A DNA stretch of 64,000 nucleotides from Branchiostoma floridae (lineage: Eukaryota; Chordata; Leptocardii; Amphioxiformes; Branchiostomatidae): contig NC_049980.1 in assembly GCF_000003815.2 (NCBI RefSeq), positions 16,425,796 through 16,489,795 of the forward strand, written 5' to 3'. Of this stretch, positions 48,904 through 59,520 are shown one piece after another. Position 1 is the stretch's first letter; the number at the start of each line of letters is the position of its first letter. A program made the position numbers and the translations under genes. The notes below the pieces were generated by a model. The model did not search any database, had not been told where the DNA came from, and worked only from the letters and a program-made list of their open reading frames with translations.

Positions 48904-51900
48904 GAATGTAGGGTGCGGCAGATCTTAATTAAAAAAGGTGCTTATCCATGCACTAGATAGATATTGTCAAACACGAAATTGTCAAACTTAACAATTAGGT
49001 ATTGTAATGTGCTGTTTAAAGTAATTATCAAAGCCTACCGGCCCTGGGGTGGTCGATACAATTATCGGCGTGGGAGATTTGGGGTCACCTGAGGGTCAGC
49101 CAGGGTTCATCTGCAGGAGCTCGGCAGAGGTGACAGCTGTCGGGAACAACTTCCTGGTGCCCAGGTGAGTATTTTGGTGCGCACGGACGTGTTCAGAAAG
49201 CGAGGGGCAACATGAACGTCACGTCGGTTAGCCCACACAACACTACTAACTCCAATGTTGGTTCGGAAGAAAAAAAGTCTAACTTCTGTCTTATGTAACA
49301 ACATGATAGCACGTTAGAAAATTCACGGTGAACGTTATCACAAAACGTATTGTGTTCGTGCCATGAAATAGATCATTGATAGAGTTCGAGAACAAATCGA
49401 CACAGATTGGCACAGTTCTACTAAATCCATTTTAACTGAGGATAACAGAATTGTATTTTGGACTTTTGACCCTGAGTGTCTTTCACCATATTTGTCATCA
49501 AGAATAATGTTTCTCTGTAAATCATAACAAACAGGCGAAGTTTTATATGTGAAATAGCTTGTCATCTAGTGCAAAATGGTACTAGTGCACCAGGAAAGTG
49601 CGTGTTTGGGGTGCATTGATTTGGGCACGGAACATGATTCTGTGTATCCTTGCGCAGTGACTGTGCGATGATCAATGGCGCCAGCACCCCGACTACATAA
49701 ACCACGGTGAGCGGGTCGTGAGAATTAAGTATCGAAATTTCCCTCGATTGTATGGATAGTTTCTAATGTGTCATTTGAAATGACATTCTGTTTGTGATAC
49801 ATTAGTGTGATAACCACCACGATTAAAATACATCAATGGCCGCCCAGAAAGGTCTGAGATATTCTTGACATTTGTTTCCTTAAGCTTCGCCAAGAAAGTT
49901 GTGTTTTTAGTATACTAGTACTAGTATAAGTTCGCCCATGGTCACTCAAGGAACTTTGACACCAGCTCGAGCAGACGTCTTCCATTCTACGGGCAGTCCA
50001 ACACAAATCACTTGGCCTTTCACCCATAGTTCGAGAGGAACGTTAATGGATATAAATAATACAGATCATGGCAAATAATAAATGAGAAAGTTGTTTAAGT
50101 GTTAAAAGATGGTATATTCACTAACAAGTGACACATTAGGTTAGGCAAAGGGGAATACCAGCGGGCACAGATTATGACAAGAACTTTATTGCACGCCAAC
50201 TGTACATGGTATTTATGTATGGCAACAACCACTAGTAGTACACAAAGTGCATAATATAGGTATAGAATAAGGGTCCTAATTAACATAGCAATAAGGACTG
50301 ATAAAAATTATTTGATATACTGTTACGATAGAGTGGGCTAATCATTAGTTTCGGTATTCTTTCTAATAACAAAGCAGTCCTTTATATAGTAGCCTTTTTT
50401 CCATTATGGGAGTTGTGGCATCTAAAAGATACAAAATGTGTATACAAATCTGTTTGTAGACGAGTCCCTTGAAATTTGTGAAAGTGAAATTCATCTTCAA
50501 TATGCTTTGGGCAGAATTGACCGAACCTTTGGTTAGGGGCTACATTGTAGTATCTGCCTGTTTCGATATTCAATTCATGGCTACTGATTCTTAATTGAGT
50601 TATTGCTTTACGAGTTTCATTAAGCTTTACGAAGTTATTTATATCAATAAGGAATGTTTCTTGTTCATAACTTTTTTATTTGTTAAGAAAGAGCAGTTTT
50701 GAATTTAACCACTACTGTTTATATATATATTGAGGATATATATATGTATATATAAGCGCAGTTGGTAAGCAATATAATCTACTTCATAAGCCTCAGATTT
50801 CATCCATATTTCTTCAAATCCATGGTAATAAAGATGATCATGCAGTAAATGAATTAAAAAAAGAAAGTAGATACAGTGCTGTATGCATCGCGTAGCAAAG
50901 AGTAAGTTTTGGTATATGATAATGAAACTCTTGTTGTTCCCGTTTTGAGTTTAATTTTCAGTATTTCCCTCACCTTACCGATTGTGGCACCAGGCTGTCT
51001 TGCTCTCAGCTTGCCAATGTTTAGTACTGTCTCAGTCTGTCTGTTTTTAACAAAAAAGCTGTTCTGATTAACAAATGCCTTTGCAGACAGCAAGTTCTTG
51101 CTCGCGATCGTCATTGATAAGAAAAAGACCTTGTGATTTTTTTTTTGCTATGTAACAGTATTTTCCGAAATTGTCGGTTATCATTTATTTCTCTAGTAAA
51201 TGTTGCAAATGGCTATGGACATTCGCACATGTCTCACCAAGTATTTCAGTTGACGTCGTCTGTGCCATGTTGGATCACAGTGTACGCTCGTACAGCAAAC
51301 GAAGATGCCATTGCTTTTAATCATCCAGTTACCGGCCATTATTATATGGACACTGGAGGATTCAAATCATAATTACTATGACGTCAATGAAAAGCCTGTA
51401 TTCCATATACAACAGGTATTTTCAAAGACGGTTGAAAGGGGAATTGTAGAGGCTATTATCTATTTTTTTGTTTGATGTGATATCTCTGATGTGTAAAAGT
51501 AACCTTACTTCGCGATAAGTCGTAAATTGAGGTATCGAAGAAAAGGCACTAGATACAGGGATGAATATTTACATAACACGTGGTACCGCAGCCGCGCCCT
51601 ATCAAACGTCCACGTTGAGTCTGGTGCTGGGGCACACGCCCAGACGTCCCGAACACGTGCGCAGCTGTGTCCTTGTGTTCAATTGGATGGGAATTAGTCT
51701 GTCCCAGATGTCCCCCAGAGTCTCCGTTAGGAATAGATCTAGTTTCAACCATATCAGTGAAACGCCTTGGAAGGAGAAAGTTTTTTTTCGGATTTTCACG
51801 TGATCGGCAATCTTCAGTTTGAACCGTATAACTGAATGGATTAGGAACTGACTTGTTGAATTTGAATGGTGAATACCAATATACAATTAATCTCAGTGTC

Positions 51901-52033
51901 AATCATAAAAATCATTTTGAACACATAAGTTACTCGGCAGGTTCCCGGCCATTCCCGTACAGAATGTCAGCATGCTCCACGGATCGTGAGAGGTCGTGAT
52001 TTTGTCGCATACCGTATCACCACGTCACGCGCC
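48904..52033. other. Intergenic region right of the composite element
   Basis: No gene is supported here. It contains part of a duplicated segment (51,050-51,800) and AT-rich repeats near 50,720-50,760. A plus-strand segment ending at a good donor (CCCAG/GTGAGT, 49161-49162) reads open upstream but has no recognisable domain. A 65-codon minus-strand ORF (49107-49304), rich in Arg and free of most acidic residues, could be read as a presequence but has no further support. Confidence 0.6.
51050..51800. repeat. Duplicated segment, copy 1 (paired with 54,560-55,240)
   Basis: Shared phrases occur in the same order in both copies: CCGAAATTGTCGGTT, AAAGACGGT, TTTTTTTGTTTGAT, ATATTTA(C/T)ATAACACGTG, AAACGTCCA, GTCTGGTGC and GCGTCCCGAAC-like words. 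This copy also has about 130 bp (51,240-51,370), open in one plus-strand frame, that is missing from the other copy. The two copies flank the LRR gene. Confidence 0.65.
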
Positions 52034-53989
52034 CTAAGGTTGCTGTCTGTACAAGTCATGATCAGTGGTGACGGTTTCCTTTTCGTTTGCGCAGCAATTT
52101 GCAGTGGTGTTTCTTGTATGCTCACTACCAGTCGGACTCGTATCTTGTGTGTTTTCCTTTGCTATGGCATAAAGTTTTTTCACCTTTGTCGGACAATAAT
52201 TTGTTGTTGAGCTGCTTGCCTGCACAGTTGTGAGACAGCTATTATTCAGGGCCATGTCTCGTTGGTACAGTGTATTTGCTGCTGCTACTCCGTAAGGCAT
52301 TTCGTCCTTCCCAATTTGCAAAGCAGAATTTTCCGTTACACCTGCCAGAACGTCGGGATTTACAGCGTGAGTTGTATTTTCCCTATAGACCGGTAGAGGG
52401 GGCGGTGCTGCAGAGGCGTATTGGTGATCTTGGCCATCCTCAACTGCACCTGGTACGTCATCGTTGTCGTAGTGATGAACCTGAACTTCTGTAGTACCGA
52501 CGGTGTCCGCTGGGAGCGCTTCTAGAACGCAGTGGAGACTATAATTCGTGTCACCCATTTTCATCCGCGACCAGTGAATTTCTCGCAATGGTCGAAGCGG
52601 AAAGGCATTCAAGTCCGATTCTCCTTCTGTTGAATACTCTGTCAACTCTCGGAGAGTATGGAAAGGGATGCAGACGACCATGGCCTGTACCCCCACATGC
52701 AATGTTGCACTGGTGGTGCTATTTTTTTCTCGAGGTCGATTTGTTCGTTGTTTTCTCCAACAAATTAATGTAGTAAGAAAGAGTGTGATAAGAATGGCGC
52801 TAAGAGCGATGACAGTGATGGATAACACGATTGGTTTTGCTTGTAAGTTGATGTTTCCAACTGTACAGAACATCTGATCAAATGACGATAAAGTTAACCA
52901 GTTGGAACAGCAGGATTGGTTCGTTGAACCCGCACAAATATCTGTGTTGTTTGTACCTGATTGTGAGTTCACGGATTTATGTTCCTTTTTCTCATTTGGT
53001 CGCCGGTTAAGACACAGCAGCAGATCAAAATGATAGGTTTTCGTGCTTCCATACCTTTTCAGTTCACTGGTGTATATGCCCGAGTCTTCCTCGGTGAAGT
53101 CTTTAACCACGAACGCTTCGGTGAGAAACTCAACCTTGTGGCGCCCTGTCGGTGTGTTCCAGAAGTAGGGCTGAACGTGACGCTTGACTCCGCTCACCAA
53201 CGGTAGACGAATAGAACCATGCTCACTTACGAAAAAGGTGTGGGGACAAACACCAAAGTATTTATGCCGACTTTTGATGAAGGAAGTCCTTGCGATGAAA
53301 GAGCGGTTATGTTTAGTGTCGATGGTGTAAGCTGGTATTCTGGGCCACACTTCTATGTGCTCATCGGTAATCATATAATCACGGCTGAGTTGTTCAACAT
53401 CAGGACAGCGCAAAGGGTTCCCCTGTAACTGATACGAAACGTTCGGGTGTGCTGATTTTATATCGTTGGGTATTTGTCTGATCTTGTTGACCATGAGCAA
53501 TACTAACAAGAGTTCTTTACTCGGAATCAGCCTGATGGCCTGCATGGGAAACACAGAAAGTCTATTCGCGGAAAGCTCCAGGAACTCCAGACTTGCTAGA
53601 CCGTGAAAGGTGCGTTCTGATACGGCAGAAATGAGGTTGTTTGAGAGGAACAGATCCGAAAGCGCAGCGAGGTCGGAAAAAATGAAGTCGCGAAGGGAAA
53701 CGATGTCGTTTCTGTCCAGATCTAGAACCCGAAGTTTGCACAGCCCTTGGAAGGTTTGCGGAGACAAGTCGTTTACCCTGTTGTTGTCGATAAACAGATA
53801 CCGTATGTATGGGGTTGTTTTGAAAGAGCCCAGGTGAGATATTCTGTTGTGTGACAGCTTGACAGTGTAGGCGTCAGACTTGATGGAGTCGATGGGGACG
53901 TGCGTTAGGTTAAGGCCCGTGTAATGAACGGTCCTCCCAGTAGTAATGATCAGCGAGGTCAACATAAACAAGGCAGTCGCGGATCCCAT
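52034..53989 (-). CDS. LRR-Ig single-pass membrane receptor, single exon
   Basis: This ORF encodes 651 residues in one exon. The signal peptide (about 1-18) is followed by five or so leucine-rich repeats (about 43-190: LFIDNNRVNDLSPQTF, VLDLDRNDIVSL, LFLSNNLISAV, FLELSANRLSVFP). A truncated LRR cap, NPLRCPDVEQL, lacks the usual C-x-C. An Ig-like domain (about 248-326) has C248, W277, DSGIY (302-306) and C326. A transmembrane helix spans about 386-410, then WRKQR and a cytoplasmic tail of about 240 residues with a Pro-rich PPPLPVY stretch and several tyrosines. The architecture matches LRRIG-type cell-surface proteins, which are numerous in lancelets and used in adhesion or immune and neural signalling; the ligand cannot be predicted. 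No TIR domain was found. The first ATG directly starts the signal peptide. Confidence 0.88.
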   Translation of the reverse strand: MGSATALFMLTSLIITTGRTVHYTGLNLTHVPIDSIKSDAYTVKLSHNRISHLGSFKTTPYIRYLFIDNNRVNDLSPQTFQGLCKLRVLDLDRNDIVSLRDFIFSDLAALSDLFLSNNLISAVSERTFHGLASLEFLELSANRLSVFPMQAIRLIPSKELLLVLLMVNKIRQIPNDIKSAHPNVSYQLQGNPLRCPDVEQLSRDYMITDEHIEVWPRIPAYTIDTKHNRSFIARTSFIKSRHKYFGVCPHTFFVSEHGSIRLPLVSGVKRHVQPYFWNTPTGRHKVEFLTEAFVVKDFTEEDSGIYTSELKRYGSTKTYHFDLLLCLNRRPNEKKEHKSVNSQSGTNNTDICAGSTNQSCCSNWLTLSSFDQMFCTVGNINLQAKPIVLSITVIALSAILITLFLTTLICWRKQRTNRPREKNSTTSATLHVGVQAMVVCIPFHTLRELTEYSTEGESDLNAFPLRPLREIHWSRMKMGDTNYSLHCVLEALPADTVGTTEVQVHHYDNDDVPGAVEDGQDHQYASAAPPPLPVYRENTTHAVNPDVLAGVTENSALQIGKDEMPYGVAAANTLYQRDMALNNSCLTTVQASSSTTNYCPTKVKKLYAIAKENTQDTSPTGSEHTRNTTANCCANEKETVTTDHDLYRQQP

Positions 53990-54274
53990 TTTCTATCTAC
54001 TCAGTGTACTCGGCAGACAAAGGCTTGCTATGATAACAAAGAAATAACACAAACAATAAATATATAGACGTCTAAGTGTGTCTATCCAGTCCTGATAACA
54101 AGCATATTGTACAGATTATAACATTCCTTATGTTAACAAAGTGTCCCGACCCAAAAGGCCATAACCGGGACCAGCCATCATAAAATGTGCCTTATATGAC
54201 GATATATTTTACTCTACTACTTGAAGGTGGAGATATACAGTAGAAGCCGTTTGATTGTACACCCAATTTGCCAG

Positions 54275-54375
54275 CATACTAGTATTTCGTACAATTATCC
54301 AGATGGTGCAATAATGCGAAGTTATACAACTGGACTGCACCAGTTTGGGATTTGGGGATTCAGTGCAATGCAGAA
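54275..54375. repeat. Dispersed repeat, copy 2 (paired with 33,850-33,960)
   Basis: It contains TTTCGTACAATTATCC, ATGGTGCAATAATGC and GGACTGCACCAGTTTGGG, matching the copy at 33.9 kb in order and spacing with scattered differences. Confidence 0.6.
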
Positions 54376-54559
54376 CAGAAGTATGTGGTCATCCGTCGTG
54401 CTTTTCAGTATTATTTCTCTCAGTAATCTAACGTTAACTCATCTACACCTACCAATTGTGCAGGGTTAGGCTGACTTGATTCGCAGCTCTCATTCAGCTT
54501 GCAGTGTGCGTTTCCGTCTCGGTCTGGCAGAAAATAGCTGACCTAATTTACATATTAGG

Positions 54560-55240
54560 ATGCATTTGCAGGCAGCAAGGTCTTTCCTACAACCGTCATT
54601 GGTCAGAAAAGATCGTGTGATGTTTTTACTATGGAAAAGTTTCTCCGAAATTGTCGGTTCTTATGTATTTTTCATGAGCAATGTTGCAACTGCAACTGGG
54701 TCATGGACACTTTAACGTGTCTCAGCCACTATGCCGCATACAAGAAGTGTTTCAAAAGACGGTCTAAATAGTAGAAACTCTACTATCATCAAACTTTTTT
54801 TGTTTGATATGCATGTTATGTGAATAACCAGAATAACTAAGCTTGCTTTTCGATTGGTCATAAATTGGCATATCGAAGAAAAGAACAAAAAGAACGAAAA
54901 GCTACCGTGCATATACGGTGATGTATATTTATATAACACGTGTATTGGTACTGCATCCGAGACCAATTAAACGTCCATCTTCAGTCTGGTGCAGGGACAC
55001 GGATATCGCACAGGCGTCCCGAACGTTGTTAACACGTGCACCACATGTGCATAACACATGCACAACCATCACAATTAGCCACACAACCAATTATACCATG
55101 GTAATTAGCGATTCAACCAATGAGAGATTGTAGTCTCTTTCCCATGTGTCCAAAACCTTCAAGCTTGCAAGACTTTCCAGCGGAAGGATCAAGTAGGTCC
55201 AGTTTCAAACATTACCGTCACTCCTCGTAAGGAGAAACGT
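54560..55240. repeat. Duplicated segment, copy 2 (paired with 51,050-51,800)
   Basis: It carries the phrases listed for copy 1 in the same order and orientation (CCGAAATTGTCGGTT at about 54,648, ATATAACACGTG at about 54,932). It is diverged by substitutions and indels, so it is an older duplication than the mobile-element units. Confidence 0.65.
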
Positions 55241-55345
55241 ATGTTTGAGACTAGAGAGAAAGTCTATAATTTTAGCGTTACTTTAGTCCCAAGTTGGCAT
55301 TTTATTGTATTTGTTGGTCTGGAAGGAATGAAAAAGGACTTTGAT

Positions 55346-55391
55346 GGTTGGATCAAGGACGTTATATCTGATATAACGTCCTTGGTTGGAT
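55346..55391. repeat. Palindrome flanked by perfect 8-bp direct repeats
   Basis: GGTTGGAT (55346-55353) and GGTTGGAT (55384-55391) flank CAAGGACGTTATATC-T-GATATAACGTCCTT. The arms are 15 bp and perfect when the first G of the right direct repeat is included. This is the footprint expected from insertion of a very small hairpin with an 8-bp target-site duplication. Confidence 0.8.
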
Positions 55392-55717
55392 GGAATTTCA
55401 ATGAAAAGAAAGTACCAAAAATGTTACCTTATAAACATCTAACATTATTTTAGTTTGTTTTGTGACCCCGGGCCCTCACATAGGCAACCGTGGTGCTCGA
55501 TCCATGAATGTGCCATCAAAGAAAGCGATGTACTGTTGTAATTATTAATTACTGTATTAGCTTTACAGTGGTATACAGTACAGTTCAAAGGTATTGATTA
55601 AGCAGCAACGGAGATATGATCAACTGAAGCCAAGTTTGACTAAGACTTGAACATCGAATCTATTATAGAGATGTATTGTTTCTGATTATTGTTATTGTTC
55701 ATTGCAGGACAACCATA

Positions 55718-57604
55718 ATGGCAGCGGAGGATTCGGAGTTCAGCGTTATTGGCTACGCCACCTTCCTTCATAAGACTCGAGAACTGAGGCTTTACCAGGG
55801 AGGGCGTGTCGTCTTGCTGGGTGCTCTGTGCACGGAGATAAAAGCTAACCAGTCGCCTCGGCTAAAAAAGACTTGCAAGTTGGGTGAAGCCGGTTTCCAA
55901 TGGCAGTGCGCAGGCCTCAACATCCGGCATGAGCAACATGGTGATGACGTCGACACGTACAACATCAGGTGGAGTAGCACCTCGGATCCAAACTTCCGGC
56001 TGCAGGACCAGTTTGAGATGGCGGGAGCGCACTGGTACGGCTGTGGCACCGTGCACCAACAGCTCTGGCCCATCGAGAAATGGCAAAAGGACATCTCCCC
56101 GTTTGTTTCACCTTTTGGTTACATGATTGAGCGTTATTGGTTATCCTCGTCGGGCGTGGCAATAGTGGTTGGTAACGAGGTTCCGTTATTTGTAGGCATG
56201 AACAGCCAGGGCAATGGGAAGTTGTCGTTCTTAGCTCAGTTTAATGATTCCCCGTACAATAATCCTAAAGGGCGCAGGCCGTCTCTGGAGTACACCATCA
56301 TCTCGGGCCCGAGTCCGTTAGTTGTGCAGAAGTTCGTCATGAAGAAGTTCTTCTCTCTTCCTCGCGGTATACCCGACGAGCGCATGTTCCGTTCGCCCGT
56401 GTGGTCCACCTGGGCGCGCTACAAGGTCCACGTCAGCCAGGGCAGCGTGCTGGACTACGCCAGGGAGATTTCTTCCCACGGATTCAGCAACAGTCAGATA
56501 GAGATAGACGACGACTTCACTACGAAGTATGGCGATCTCACGTTCAACCCAAACAAATTCCCCGACGCTAAAGGGATGGTGGACCAGCTGAAGGCTGATC
56601 ATTTTCGTGTCACGTTGTGGGTTCATCCTTTCTCAAACTTAGACTCGCAGTCTTTCGCTGAAGGTCGTGAGAAGGGGTTCTTCCTGGGTTCTCACGATGA
56701 GGCAGACGGTGGAGTGAAAGCCGTGGAATGGTGGAACGGATCGGGAGCGGTCGTCGACGTGACCAATCCGAAAGCGCGGGAATGGTATTGTGGCCGCCTC
56801 CGCCACCTGCAGCAAGAATCTGGAATCGATTCCTTCAAATTTGATGCTGGAGAGAACCTTTATCTACCGCCACACCTCTCCGCACACCAACCCATGCTCA
56901 ACCCTTCTGACTTCACCACAAAATACGTTCAGACGGTCGCTTCATTCGGTGCCATGGTAGAAGTGCGGGTAGGATACCGCAACCAAGATTTGCCCATCTT
57001 CGTCCGTATGATGGACAAAGACTCGAACTGGGGTTACGATAACGGTCTGCGGACCATCATCCCCTCCGCGTTGACGCTCGGTATCCTGGGATATCCCTTC
57101 ATCCTCCCTGATATGATTGGCGGGAACGCGTACGAAGCAGGCTTCCACGAGACGCGGCTGCCCGACAGGGAGTTGTACCTCCGCTGGGTACAGGTCACTG
57201 CATTCCTGCCGGCTATGCAGTTTTCCATCGCTCCATGGCAATACGATGAAGAAGTCGTCCAAATCTCAAAACGGTATGTCGACCTACACGAGAACTTCGT
57301 GACGCCCCTCATCCTGAAGTTCGCACTCGAGGCGGTGGAAGACGGCAGTCCGATCATACGGCCTCTGTGGTGGCTGGCCCCGAGCGACGAACAGTCACAG
57401 ATTGAAGACTCGGAGTTCTTGATCGGAGACGAGGTTCTTGTGGCACCAATATTGGACCAGGGAAGGACCTTCCGTGACGTGTACCTTCCGCCTGGCGGAG
57501 CGTGGCAGGATTGCAGGGACGGTGCCGTCTATGACGGAGGGCAATTATTGAAAGACGTGTCTGTGCCTTTGGGAGATGTGGCATACTACACAAAGAAAGG
57601 GTAG
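55718..57604 (+). CDS. GH31 family glycosidase, MYORG-like
   Basis: The ORF codes for 628 residues from the ATG at 55718 (MAAEDSEF) to TAG. A splice-acceptor-like CATTGCAG lies just before it at about 55708, so upstream exons are possible. The GH31 barrel is clear: FRSPVWSTWARYKVHVSQG, QIEIDDDFTTKYGDL, VTLWVHPFSN, SFKFDAGENLYLPP, and RMMDKDSNWGYDNGL with LPDMIGGN. The predicted nucleophile is D376 (KFDAGE) and the acid/base D433 (MMDKD). Their 57-residue spacing equals that I recall for human MYORG (D463, D520), an alpha-galactosidase-type enzyme of the secretory pathway. Unlike MYORG, which is a type II membrane protein, no membrane anchor is seen, either because it lies in an upstream exon or is absent. 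The substrate is inferred, not shown. Confidence 0.88.
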   Translation: MAAEDSEFSVIGYATFLHKTRELRLYQGGRVVLLGALCTEIKANQSPRLKKTCKLGEAGFQWQCAGLNIRHEQHGDDVDTYNIRWSSTSDPNFRLQDQFEMAGAHWYGCGTVHQQLWPIEKWQKDISPFVSPFGYMIERYWLSSSGVAIVVGNEVPLFVGMNSQGNGKLSFLAQFNDSPYNNPKGRRPSLEYTIISGPSPLVVQKFVMKKFFSLPRGIPDERMFRSPVWSTWARYKVHVSQGSVLDYAREISSHGFSNSQIEIDDDFTTKYGDLTFNPNKFPDAKGMVDQLKADHFRVTLWVHPFSNLDSQSFAEGREKGFFLGSHDEADGGVKAVEWWNGSGAVVDVTNPKAREWYCGRLRHLQQESGIDSFKFDAGENLYLPPHLSAHQPMLNPSDFTTKYVQTVASFGAMVEVRVGYRNQDLPIFVRMMDKDSNWGYDNGLRTIIPSALTLGILGYPFILPDMIGGNAYEAGFHETRLPDRELYLRWVQVTAFLPAMQFSIAPWQYDEEVVQISKRYVDLHENFVTPLILKFALEAVEDGSPIIRPLWWLAPSDEQSQIEDSEFLIGDEVLVAPILDQGRTFRDVYLPPGGAWQDCRDGAVYDGGQLLKDVSVPLGDVAYYTKKG

Positions 57605-59520
57605 CAAAATAGGTTTACACAAAGTTACTGTAATTATCAGCCCCAACACCGAGCTCTGAAAGTTTTGATAATGACAGTCTACATGTGCAAACCTTGATAG
57701 GGTAACATGCCACATATCAACAGCTTCTATCGCTTTGCTTCATCCTTTTATTTTAGGCTAGGTTATATTTAGAAGTGAATTCAATTTTGGCAGACGTATA
57801 GTTGTTTCTAAAATAAATTTAGATCAGGACGGGTTGTGCCGTAAAACATGTGCTTTCAAGTACTGACAGAACAATTTAGGAATCAACTCCGAGACGCAAA
57901 ACTCGAACCGGTCAACCTAACCATTCAAAGGAGACAATTGTTAAGTTATGGTTAATTATAATCGGAGCTACGGTATTTTGTTGTCAGCGCCTGACATTGC
58001 CTTTTGACCCACAGTACTTGAAAAATAGGGACAAAGTTCACGTCCTTCCTAGTTCACCTTTCACCCACTTCTGACGCGGAAATACCCCGAATGAACATAC
58101 AATATCTGATACTCCTGCTACCTGCTACCAACCGAAGAGTGCTTTGTGAGTATAGTTACGATGTATATACCGTATATGTATGTACACATATCTCTATATA
58201 TGTATGCAGAATATTTCTTATAGTTATTTTAGTCAGCAGGCAATGGCCTTAATTCCCCTGTTATTGTAGACCAGGTGAAATGAGCGCCGGGATTAGTGCA
58301 CTCTTTTACATGTTTGTTACTTCAGCCCTGTGACACTACCTGTAACAGCTGACTAAAATTATAATTTACAACGGAACCAGTTTATTGCTGACAACGCTGT
58401 CTGCTTGACTTCATTACGTGGTAAGATATTTCGCTTCATGTTTGGTTGTGAATCAACGTCGTCGATTAATTAGGTAGAACAAGTTTTTAGTATTTGGACT
58501 GTGCGTGTCAAATGCATACTTGCTCCACCTGGCTACGATGACACTATTAGTTGACTGAGAGCCCGTATGTGCTTGTAATTCTATGAATACCAAAGGAGGC
58601 GGATGCATCTTTGAAAAGTCGTAACTGGCTAACCTATGCATTACAAAGAGAGCTCCGACCACCTGATTTTTGTATTTGCCATATTTATCTAATCCACAAG
58701 ACTTGAATAAGCAAATCTGTAATAGAGCATATCCAGTGTTACGCGTGGTTGATCATATGAGTGAACAGAATGTTTAAAGTATAAGTAATTGCTCCTGCCG
58801 TCGTTTGCAGTAAGTTAATCATATGCATACTGCTTGCTTCACAAAGTACCACACCAGCGATAGGTGAACAGAATGCTGGCTTACAACACTCAAGGACGTT
58901 GCTGAAAAGCTAGGGTAAACAGGCGATGTTACACAAACACACGACCGTGTTATATGTGGCAAAGGTGGATTGTGTACAAAAGCCCTTGACGCCCTAATGA
59001 CTAAAGTACAATGCTTTACATGTCACATTGACACCATGCATTTATTTGACCGGCTGGCGTCTTTTGGTAATGAAGTTCTCTCCAATGTCAGTGCAGGTGC
59101 TGCATTTCTACCCCTAGCGATAGCGTACTGCCGGAGACGCCCTTGTCTATCTGTTTATAAGGAATATTAACTTATTGATGCTGGGAAAATTGAAAAACTA
59201 ATAAGTTGCCGTCGTTCAAGGCCAGTCATATGTGTATGTTTCTTTATTGGAAGATTGATGATTTTTATGTGACGTTGGAAACATCGCATCACCAGAATGA
59301 TTCGGAACTATCATACTTGGCTCATGATTTGCCGTGTATATGACGAGAGATAGTAGCTGCTATCGGAAACACCAGCTCCTTACAAAACTCACCCAGCCAC
59401 TTGAGTAACTTTGTGCACCTGCACACCTGCATGTAAACCACATCGCCGAATTCATCTATGATTATGAATCGTTCTGTAGTCAACGTGTCTTATTCATGTG
59501 TAAGTATTTGCAGTTCCAAC
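57605..59520. other. Intergenic region between GH31 and sulfatase genes
   Basis: Both genes are on the plus strand. The 1.9 kb between them should contain the GH31 3' UTR and the sulfatase promoter. I found no coding sequence with recognisable features. Short ATG ORFs near 58,450-59,170 have no family pattern. Confidence 0.6.

Larger units (their letters stand above)
53990..55708. other. Intergenic region between divergent LRR-Ig and GH31 genes
   Basis: It should contain both promoters. It holds a dispersed repeat (54,275-54,375), duplicated-segment copy 2 (54,560-55,240) and a palindromic insertion (55346-55391). I see no supported gene. A 70-codon ORF at 55,241-55,453 runs through the palindrome and lacks family features. 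Confidence 0.65.

Noticed and set aside
49107-49304. Displaced N-terminal mitochondrial exon of FLAD1
   Set aside because: The Arg-rich 65-codon ORF is on the right strand, but no splice donor in a suitable phase and no FLAD1-like sequence were found.
52034-53989. Toll-like receptor
   Set aside because: The cytoplasmic tail shows no TIR-domain boxes, and the extracellular part ends with an Ig-like domain.
58453-58662. 69-codon minus-strand ORF between GH31 and sulfatase genes
   Set aside because: There is no supporting feature; its size is expected by chance.
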